Positions 7,409 to 11,695 of a stretch of DNA of 11,695 nucleotides are shown in pieces; the first letter of the stretch is position 1; every line of letters begins with the position of its first letter. The notes below the pieces were generated by a model. It ran no database searches. It saw only the letters and a list, made by a program, of their open reading frames with translations, and was not told the DNA's origin. Source of the DNA: Clostridia bacterium (GTDB taxonomy: Bacteria > Bacillota_A > Clostridia > Christensenellales > CAG-138); assembly GCA_017553815.1 (NCBI GenBank), contig JAFZJT010000161.1, positions 1-11,695 on the forward strand. Direction: 5' to 3'. The translations under genes and the position numbers were made by a program.

Positions 7409-8102
7409 ATGAAGCTATAACGCGGAAGGTGAAGTTAAACTCGTCATCCTCCGCGTTTTCGGTTTCGCAATAGAAGCGGGCGCTCCCCGCTTTTTTGTCG
7501 TAACTCTTTCCCGAATAATATGCGCTTTCGATCGAATCGGCTATCTTCTTGCCGTCGATGGCGGAGATATTGCAGTCGTCCGCAAGAAGGGCATAGATGC
7601 TCTCAATAAACGCGGAAACGAGCGCCGTATCAGCCTTTTCGCGCCTGCGATACTCCGCTTTTATTACTGAGGCCGTAGCGTCGGAAAAGCTTGCGTCGGG
7701 CTCGCCCGCATACATATACCCAAGCTCGAGCGTACATTCAATGACTCTTCCGATGGAGTCGGTCTTGACGGCAAGAAACGCCCCGTCGCGGCAGTCCGGC
7801 ATGGTGAGCGGATAGGTGAACTCGTTACCGTCGATGATCCGAACCTCGCCTATATCGCAATCCATCCCGCTTTCATTCAGAGCGCGGACGAACTTGCCCA
7901 TCGGCACTCCCTTCGGCTCGGCGGTGGGTGCGGCTGCAGTGGAGGGCGACGCGTCCGCGGATGTGGGCGCAGTTCTGCCCGACCTTCCGAAGATAAGAAA
8001 CAGCGCGATGCATAAGACGGCAAGCAGGATATAGACGATGAATCTGATATTCTCGCCGCTGAGCTTGAAGTTGTTTTCTTTTAATCTTGCGCTTTTCGCC
8101 AT
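7398..8102 (-). CDS. Hypothetical single-pass membrane protein with an outer domain
   Basis: A 234-aa protein I cannot assign to a family. Residues 1-19 are basic and cytoplasmic, 20-39 form one hydrophobic helix (FIVYILLAVLCIALFLIFG), about 40-65 are a low-complexity Ala/Ser/Thr/Pro linker, and about 67-234 form a soluble domain predicted to lie outside the cell. That domain has five cysteines (82, 104, 123, 177, 212), enough for disulfides, and a central helical stretch near 140-175. It looks like a signal-anchor protein rather than a cleaved one, as no clear cleavage site follows the helix. It lies 50 bases after the aminopeptidase gene with a hairpin between; no strong ribosome-binding site is seen (AGGG only 2 bases from the ATG). 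Its stop overlaps the tkt stop region by 11 bases. Confidence 0.72.
   Translation of the reverse strand: MAKSARLKENNFKLSGENIRFIVYILLAVLCIALFLIFGRSGRTAPTSADASPSTAAAPTAEPKGVPMGKFVRALNESGMDCDIGEVRIIDGNEFTYPLTMPDCRDGAFLAVKTDSIGRVIECTLELGYMYAGEPDASFSDATASVIKAEYRRREKADTALVSAFIESIYALLADDCNISAIDGKKIADSIESAYYSGKSYDKKAGSARFYCETENAEDDEFNFTFRVIASFNY
7419..7459 (+). terminator. Possible transketolase terminator inside the opposing gene
   Basis: AACGCGGA (7419-7426) pairs with TCCGCGTT (7450-7457), and after single-base bulges GG and TGA (7428-7432) pair with TCA and CC (7444-7449). This gives about 13 bp around an 11-base loop, and the arm runs into TTTT (7456-7459). It starts 11 bases after the tkt stop and lies within codons of the convergent gene. 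The T-run is short and part of the stem, so strength is uncertain. Confidence 0.4.
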
Positions 8103-8115
8103 AGCCCTAAAGCAA

Positions 8116-8139
8116 GACTGCGCGGAGGATCGCGCAGTC
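8116..8139 (-). terminator. Perfect hairpin between aminopeptidase and membrane-protein genes
   Basis: GACTGCGCG (8116-8124) and CGCGCAGTC (8131-8139) form a perfect GC-rich 9-bp stem with a 6-base loop. On the minus strand it follows the aminopeptidase stop by 13 bases and is followed by TTGCTTTAGG, a poor T-run, then by the next ATG 13 bases on. It may be a leaky terminator or attenuator that lowers expression of the downstream gene, or an mRNA-stabilising 3' end. Confidence 0.55.
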
Positions 8140-8152
8140 GGATAAGCCGTAT

Positions 8153-9382
8153 TTAGAATGCGAAATTGCCGTTTCTGAAAACTGTAACGATCTCACCATT
8201 TTCCTTGACGCCATCGATCGAAAGATCGGAGGTGCCAACCATGAAATCAACGTGCGTGATGCTGCTGTTCAAGCCGTGTGCATTGCGCTGCTCCTCGTCC
8301 ATCTCGGCGCCGCCTTGGATACAGGTCGGGTATGCCTCGCCGAATGCGAAATGGCAGGAGGCGTTCTCGTCGAACAGCGTGTTGTAGAAAAGCACGCCGC
8401 TGTTGGAGATGGGAGAGTCGAAAGGCACGAGCGCCACCTCGCCAAAGCGGGACGCGCCCTCGTCAAGCTCGATCTGGTGCTTGAGGAACTCATCGCCGAC
8501 CTCGGCATGGGCATCGACGATCTTGCCGTCCTTGAGAACGAAATGGAAGCCGTCCACGATATTGCCGCCGATAACGAGGGGCTTTGAGGCGTAGATAACG
8601 CCGTTCACGCCGTCGAGCTTGGGAGCGGTGAATATCTCCTCTGTGGGAATGTTTGCAACGAACTCGATGCCCGCCTTGCTGAACTCTGAGCCCGCGACCC
8701 ATACGTGACCGACGGGAAGCTCCACCTTGAGGTCGGTGCCGAGCGAATTCTTATAATGAAGGTACTTGAAGGCGTAGTCGTTGAGCTTATGCGCCCTATC
8801 GGAAAGCGTTTTACAATGCTTCTTCCAGCGCTCAACGGCGCCGCCGTTGTCGTCGATGCGGATGGCCTTGTAAATCTCGTCCCAAAGCTTTTCTATGGCC
8901 TCATCAACGGGTATGCCGGGGAACACCTTCTTTGCCCAAGAGGGCACGGGCACGCTCGCAACGCACCACGGCACCTCGCTCGCCATCATCATGGCGGTGT
9001 ATTCCTTATTTGCTTCGCCCTGCGCTTTCCCGGCTCTTGCAAGCCTCGAGGGGTTCACGCCCTTGAGGTTTTCGGGATCGGTCGCCGCGATGGAGAGCCT
9101 TGCCGCGCCGCGCTTTGCGAGCTCAAGATTCTTCTCGACCTCCCAGGGGAAGACCTCGTCGAAAACCTCGTCCGATGCATGCAGCCAATACTCGCGCGCA
9201 ACGACGTCGTCACGCCAGTTCATAACGACCTGCCGAGCACCGACCTCATAGGCGGCCTTGACGCAGAGGCGTGCAAAATCGGCGCACTCCACTGGCGAAT
9301 TGATAATAACGATCTGATCCTTTTGAACGTTCAGACCGATCTCGATAACAAGATGTGCATATTCTTCAAGACGGTTTACCAT
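8153..9382 (-). CDS. M29-family (thermophilic-type) aminopeptidase, AmpS/PepS-like
   Basis: A 409-aa cytoplasmic metallo-aminopeptidase that removes N-terminal residues from peptides. The sequence follows the M29 family end to end, beginning LEEYAHLVIEIGLNVQKDQIVII. Likely metal ligands and catalytic residues are present: a glutamate in IPTEEIF (about 247-248), one in RFGEVALVP (about 315), the histidine in CHFAFGEAYP (about 345), and the H and D of THVDFMVGT (about 375-380); the family uses two metal ions (Co/Zn/Mn). GGAGG lies 5 bases before the ATG. It has its own strong promoter and is divergent from an AraC-type regulator, which may control it. Length matches the family (about 400-415), so it appears intact. 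Confidence 0.92.
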   Translation of the reverse strand: MVNRLEEYAHLVIEIGLNVQKDQIVIINSPVECADFARLCVKAAYEVGARQVVMNWRDDVVAREYWLHASDEVFDEVFPWEVEKNLELAKRGAARLSIAATDPENLKGVNPSRLARAGKAQGEANKEYTAMMMASEVPWCVASVPVPSWAKKVFPGIPVDEAIEKLWDEIYKAIRIDDNGGAVERWKKHCKTLSDRAHKLNDYAFKYLHYKNSLGTDLKVELPVGHVWVAGSEFSKAGIEFVANIPTEEIFTAPKLDGVNGVIYASKPLVIGGNIVDGFHFVLKDGKIVDAHAEVGDEFLKHQIELDEGASRFGEVALVPFDSPISNSGVLFYNTLFDENASCHFAFGEAYPTCIQGGAEMDEEQRNAHGLNSSITHVDFMVGTSDLSIDGVKENGEIVTVFRNGNFAF

Positions 9383-9395
9383 ATTGCCTCCGTGT

Positions 9396-9410
9396 CTTCA
9401 AAAATTGAAG
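9396..9410 (-). promoter_or_regulatory. Palindrome in the aminopeptidase leader
   Basis: CTTCAA (9396-9401) and TTGAAG (9405-9410) are perfect inverted arms around AAA. On the minus strand it lies between the -10 box (9432-9427) and the ribosome-binding site, about 10 bases after the expected RNA start. It could be a repressor site or a weak leader hairpin. Confidence 0.35.
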
Positions 9411-9426
9411 AAATTTCTATGATTAG

Positions 9427-9455
9427 ATTATAATACAAGCTTTGTTTTCAGTCAA
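9427..9455 (-). promoter_or_regulatory. Promoter of the aminopeptidase gene
   Basis: Minus-strand TTGACT (9455-9450), a 17-base spacer and a perfect TATAAT (9432-9427). This is the best-matching promoter in the window; the predicted leader is about 38 bases. Confidence 0.85.
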
Positions 9456-9479
9456 TCCCCAAAGCGCGGATAGGCCGAA

Positions 9480-9495
9480 TCGGAAAGTTTTCCGA
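9480..9495. promoter_or_regulatory. Candidate operator between divergent promoters
   Basis: TCGGAAA (9480-9486) and TTTCCGA (9489-9495) are perfect inverted arms around GT. The site lies 24 bases outside the aminopeptidase -35 box and 8 bases upstream of the -35 box of the regulator gene, a usual place for a regulator acting on both. No binding protein is proven. Confidence 0.45.
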
Positions 9496-9503
9496 AAAGG
9501 GGC

Positions 9504-9532
9504 TTGCGTCCTTCTATTGTTGATGCTATAAT
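9504..9532 (+). promoter_or_regulatory. Promoter of the AraC-type regulator
   Basis: TTGCGT (9504-9509), a 17-base spacer and TATAAT (9527-9532) preceded by TGC, giving an extended -10. The predicted RNA start near 9539 leaves a leader of about 50 bases. Confidence 0.75.
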
Positions 9533-9547
9533 ACAATAAATCTCGGG

Positions 9548-9566
9548 CAGATAATTGTATTATCTG
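9548..9566. promoter_or_regulatory. 19-bp palindrome in the AraC regulator leader
   Basis: CAGATAAT (9548-9555) and ATTATCTG (9559-9566) are perfect inverted arms around TGT. It lies about 10 bases downstream of the expected RNA start and 11 bases before the AGGA of the ribosome-binding site (9577-9580). The position suits a roadblock-type autorepression site; as RNA it would be an AU-rich 8-bp hairpin. Confidence 0.5.
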
Positions 9567-9589
9567 TCAAAAAATCAGGATGATTTTTC

Positions 9590-10453
9590 ATGGATACGAT
9601 TTTTTATGAAAATGAAGCTCTGCCGGTATACATAAAGACCGAGAGCATCCGCGAGCGCAGCACGCACAGCGAGATATCGCATTATCACGACAGCATCGAG
9701 CTTATCCTCATAAATAACGGAAGGATCTTGTGCCAGACGGATGCGGACGTGTTCGAGCTGCATTCGGGCGACGTTTGTTTTATAAACAGAAAGCACATGC
9801 ACTTCCTGCGCCCTCTCGACGGGCATGAATGCTGCCATAAGGTGCTGATCGTCGGCATGAGCCTGCTTTCTGCTAACGCACCGCTGTATGAGCGCTTCGT
9901 GCGTCCGATGCTCGACGATGGCAGGTTTTCCCACGTTCGCTTTGCGGGAAGCGATTCGCCCTCAGCTGAGATCGCCTCAATAATCCGCAGGATGGAGCAG
10001 CTTCAATTCCACAAGGAGAGCGGCTATGAACTTGAGATGATATCGCAGCTTCTGCGACTTCTGCGCCAGCTATATCTTGCCTACACGGGCAGCAATTCTC
10101 TTCCGAGTGCGGACGGAAACGCCGCGGTTCAGCAGCGCATGACCGAATTTATCTATAAGAATTACCACGAGCAGATCTCGCTCGATGATATCGCGGCGGC
10201 GGGCAGCGTCAGCAGAAGCCAGTGTACAAAGCTTTTCAACACCTACACGAGGTTTTCGCCAGTCGCGTTCCTGAATCACCATAGGCTTGAGGTCAGCCTC
10301 GAGATGCTCAGACGCACCCGCTCGAGTGTTGCCGATATCGCACAAAGCTGCGGATTTTCCGATCAGAGCTATTTCAGCAGGCTCTTTCAAAGAAGGTTCG
10401 GCTGCACACCTCTTTCATACAGAAAAAGCGGTCAGAAGGGCGTATCCGCATAA
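9590..10453 (+). CDS. AraC/XylS-family transcriptional regulator with cupin sensor domain
   Basis: A 287-aa DNA-binding regulator. Residues about 1-100 form a cupin-like sensor (HYHDSIELILINNGR, then LHSGDVCFINRKHMHF), of the kind that binds sugars or other small molecules. A helical linker (about 125-165) follows. Residues about 185-280 are the double helix-turn-helix: first ISLDDIAAAGSVSRSQCTKLF near 196, second SVADIAQSCGFSDQSYFSRLFQ, then RRFGCTPLSYRKS, all strongly typical. AGGA at 9577-9580 lies 9 bases before the ATG. It is divergent from the aminopeptidase gene with palindromes in the shared region, so control of that gene and of itself is the simplest reading. Its ligand cannot be read from the sequence; the His-rich cupin segment (HYHD, HMH) might instead hold a metal. 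Confidence 0.92.
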   Translation: MDTIFYENEALPVYIKTESIRERSTHSEISHYHDSIELILINNGRILCQTDADVFELHSGDVCFINRKHMHFLRPLDGHECCHKVLIVGMSLLSANAPLYERFVRPMLDDGRFSHVRFAGSDSPSAEIASIIRRMEQLQFHKESGYELEMISQLLRLLRQLYLAYTGSNSLPSADGNAAVQQRMTEFIYKNYHEQISLDDIAAAGSVSRSQCTKLFNTYTRFSPVAFLNHHRLEVSLEMLRRTRSSVADIAQSCGFSDQSYFSRLFQRRFGCTPLSYRKSGQKGVSA

Positions 10454-10771
10454 GGAGATACAGGTTTTCAGCCTGCAAGAGCTTATTCATCAATCGAAAA
10501 ACACAGGAACACATCACGCTTTCTCGGATTCTTTGTTATGTTACTTGGTTGAAAACCTCGCAGCGTCTCAAAAGAGCAGATTTTCGTGCCGGACGAGGCG
10601 AAAATCGCAGAAATTCGAGCATTTTCAACGAAGCTTGGTGCGAAAAGATGCCTTGTGAGGCTGTTTATCCTTATGAGGATGCGTCCAAGGATCCGGCGGC
10701 ATAAGCGTTTGCACTGCTCGGTCAGTATGCACCGATGAATAAACCAAAATAACGAAAAGGAGAGATGAAGC
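10454..10771 (+). other. Non-coding stretch with inverted repeats and a startless protein-like frame
   Basis: No credible gene lies in these 318 bases. Inverted repeats include AGGTTTTCA (10462-10470) with TGAAAACCT (10550-10558) and GATTTTCG (10579-10586) with CGAAAATC (10599-10606). The plus-strand frame in phase with 10681 is open from inside the regulator gene to a TAA at 10702-10704 and again to TAA at 10750-10752; it reads protein-like (for example VYPYEDASKDPAA just before the first stop) but has no ATG before residues MPC and no ribosome-binding site. From memory, similar sequence recurs in many clostridial genomes; unverified. AAGGAG at 10757-10762 serves the next gene. No terminator for the regulator and no clear promoter is seen. 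Confidence 0.45.
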
Positions 10772-11275
10772 ATGAATTACACTTCCGCGGAAGCGGCAAA
10801 GCTTCTCAAAGCGCTGAATGAACAGCACGAAATGCTTATAAGCAAGGAGCGTCAGAGCAGTTCCTTTATCGCGGCGCTTTCGGAGGATATCGAATCCGTT
10901 CGTCCCGATTACGACTACGAGAGCACAAAGAGCCAGCTCGAGGAGATCGAGCGTAAGATACGCGCCGTCAAGCACGCTGTAAACGTTTTCAACACGACCC
11001 ATAAGGTTCCCGGCTTCGATATGACTATCGACGAGGTGCTCGTCTATATGCCCCAGCTTTCCTTAAGAAAGCGCAGGCTGTACCCTATGGCGGACGCTCT
11101 GCCCAAAAAGCGCGAGCAAGGGGGAATGCAGTCCAATATAATCGACTATCGCTACACAAACTATGACGTTGCACAGGTTGAAGCCGATATGACCGCCGCG
11201 GGCGATCTGCTTGCAAGGCTTCAAAACGCGCTCGATATCGTGAACACCACCGAAAAAATGGAGATAGAGTTCTGA
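10772..11275 (+). CDS. Hypothetical helical protein with an internal NTT repeat
   Basis: A 167-aa, soluble, probably cytoplasmic protein; no signal peptide or membrane segment. Helical stretches lie at about 5-42 and 50-73 (charged, coiled-coil-like: QLEEIERKIRAVKHAVNVF) and 130-158. A repeat stands out: KHAVNVFNTTHK (67-78) and QNALDIVNTTEK (151-162), each a helix running into an NTT turn. The middle (80-125) includes MTIDEVLVYMPQLSLRKRRL and a Gly/Gln-rich loop. The layout (helix, Asn turn, ID/TL-type segment, helix, Asn turn) recalls the DIP1984/septicolysin-like family, but this is a weak resemblance by eye. AAGGAG (10757-10762) lies 9 bases before the ATG, which together with codon use like its neighbours makes it a real gene. 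Function unknown. Confidence 0.75.
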   Translation: MNYTSAEAAKLLKALNEQHEMLISKERQSSSFIAALSEDIESVRPDYDYESTKSQLEEIERKIRAVKHAVNVFNTTHKVPGFDMTIDEVLVYMPQLSLRKRRLYPMADALPKKREQGGMQSNIIDYRYTNYDVAQVEADMTAAGDLLARLQNALDIVNTTEKMEIEF

Positions 11276-11284
11276 TATCTGCAC

Positions 11285-11306
11285 AAAACTTCTGAATCAG
11301 AGTTTT
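11285..11306 (+). terminator. Weak hairpin after the 167-aa gene
   Basis: AAAACT-t-CT (11285-11293) pairs with AGAGTTTT (11299-11306) with one bulged T and loop GAATC. It lies 10 bases after the stop, with the A-tract/T-tract ends typical of a weak terminator, but the stem is AT-rich and CCG follows the T-run. Confidence 0.35.
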
Positions 11307-11358
11307 CCGTCGTGCCTTTATGATCTTAGGATCATGCTTTCTGATCTATAATTGGGTA

Positions 11359-11556
11359 AGAGTTCATTGTCAATGTTCGGCGTTATTCTTTTCTTTTTAT
11401 TTCTTATCCGTTAAGGTTCAAGGTAGGGATCAGTGTTTTTTACACATCTGTTTTCTCAGGCGCGAAAAAACTTTTCGCATGCGGAAGTACGGTTATATGC
11501 CTGCAAGGGGCTGTTGCACAAGCAAGCAAAATGCATGCAACAGTCCCTTTCTTTTT
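11359..11556 (+). ncRNA. Putative small RNA ending in a strong terminator
   Basis: The TATAAT at 11347-11352 would start an RNA near 11359, and the strong terminator would end it at about 11556, giving roughly 200 bases with an internal 7-bp hairpin at 11462-11478. Against it: no acceptable -35 box, and the terminator could equally end a long 3' tail of the 167-aa gene. Tentative. Confidence 0.2.
11505..11556 (+). terminator. Strong intrinsic terminator
   Basis: AAGGGGCTGTTGCA (11505-11518) pairs with TGCAACAGTCCCTT (11536-11549) over 14 bp with a single G-T pair; the loop is 17 bases and the 3' side runs into TTTCTTTTT (11548-11556). It is the strongest terminator in the window, yet no gene ends within 230 bases of it on the plus strand. 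Confidence 0.85.
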
Positions 11557-11695
11557 GCTGTTTTCAGGTTTACATGGGAAACACATCTTGCAATGTGCGG
11601 AAATCAGGGGTGTTTTTTGTGTTTGACCTGTTTTTGGGTACACTTAATAACGGCTTGTGTTTGAAGGGCGGTTTTTATGCGGCTTTCGGTTCGAA

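Larger units (their letters stand above)
11276..11695. other. 420-base stretch without a credible gene
   Basis: Reading frames here are Cys/Phe-rich and cross the strong terminator at 11505-11556, so I do not call them. Contents: the weak hairpin at 11285-11306; ATGATC/GATCAT (11320-11325/11330-11335) with a TTAG loop; a TATAAT at 11347-11352 without a good -35; GCGAAAA/TTTTCGC (11462-11468/11472-11478); the strong terminator; and a possible promoter TTGACC (11623-11628), 16 bases, TAATAA (11645-11650) pointing out of the window. Base composition is more AT-rich than the coding regions. Confidence 0.5.

Noticed and set aside
10287..10658. A 123-codon plus-strand frame starting inside the AraC-type regulator gene and ending in the gap after it
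   Set aside because: It overlaps the conserved helix-turn-helix coding sequence in another phase, has no ribosome-binding site and an unlikely composition.
11320..11664. A 114-codon plus-strand frame, and a 67-codon minus-strand frame at 11440-11643
   Set aside because: Both cross the strong terminator hairpin, are rich in Cys and Phe or Lys without domain pattern, and lack ribosome-binding sites.
1..11695. CRISPR array, tRNA, rRNA, insertion sequence, or toxin-antitoxin pair
   Set aside because: I saw no regularly spaced direct repeats, no cloverleaf or rRNA-like sequence, no transposase motifs and no paired small genes of that type.

Overview
The window is a compact bacterial segment of moderate-to-high GC (by eye just over half) with gene-dense, Shine-Dalgarno-led coding regions and TATAAT/TTGACA-type sigma-A promoters. 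The gene content (reverse rubrerythrin with an N-terminal rubredoxin domain, complete potABCD operon, one-piece transketolase, M29 aminopeptidase) and the lipoprotein-type binding protein point to an anaerobic Firmicute, most likely a Clostridia/Oscillospirales-like gut bacterium. The lineage is inferred from gene families and style, not from a marker gene.

Layout. (1) 1-4120: a polyamine ABC transporter operon, potA-potB-potC with 4-base overlaps (ATGA, then GTGA), then after 73 bases the lipoprotein potD, closed by a perfect 12-bp terminator. (2) 4183-4875: a monocistronic reverse rubrerythrin gene with a good extended -10 promoter, a leader hairpin and its own terminator. (3) 4890-5179, minus strand: a small two-helix membrane protein of 75 aa whose promoter lies inside the apparent longer reading frame, so it must start at an internal GTG. 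(4) 5317-7459: transketolase with its own promoter; its 3' end overlaps by 11 bases the 3' end of a convergent gene. (5) 9455-7398, minus strand: an M29 aminopeptidase, then a single-pass membrane protein with a 170-residue outer domain, separated by a 9-bp perfect hairpin. (6) 9480-10453: a divergent AraC/XylS-type regulator; palindromes lie between the divergent promoters and in the regulator's leader. (7) 10454-10771: a 318-base non-coding stretch with inverted repeats and a protein-like but startless frame. (8) 10772-11275: a 167-aa helical protein of unknown function with an internal repeat. (9) 11276-11695: no credible gene, but hairpins, a TATAAT box and a very strong terminator that could bound a small RNA.

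Functionally the genes look like housekeeping and stress modules placed side by side: polyamine uptake, peroxide/oxygen defence, pentose phosphate carbon flow, peptide turnover. The AraC regulator and the aminopeptidase share a 207-base divergent control region and are probably linked in regulation. I see no mobile element, CRISPR array, tRNA or rRNA, and no clear case for a wholly new system. The best candidates for something undescribed are the 10454-10771 element, the 167-aa protein, the two small or hypothetical membrane proteins and the putative small RNA at 11359-11556.
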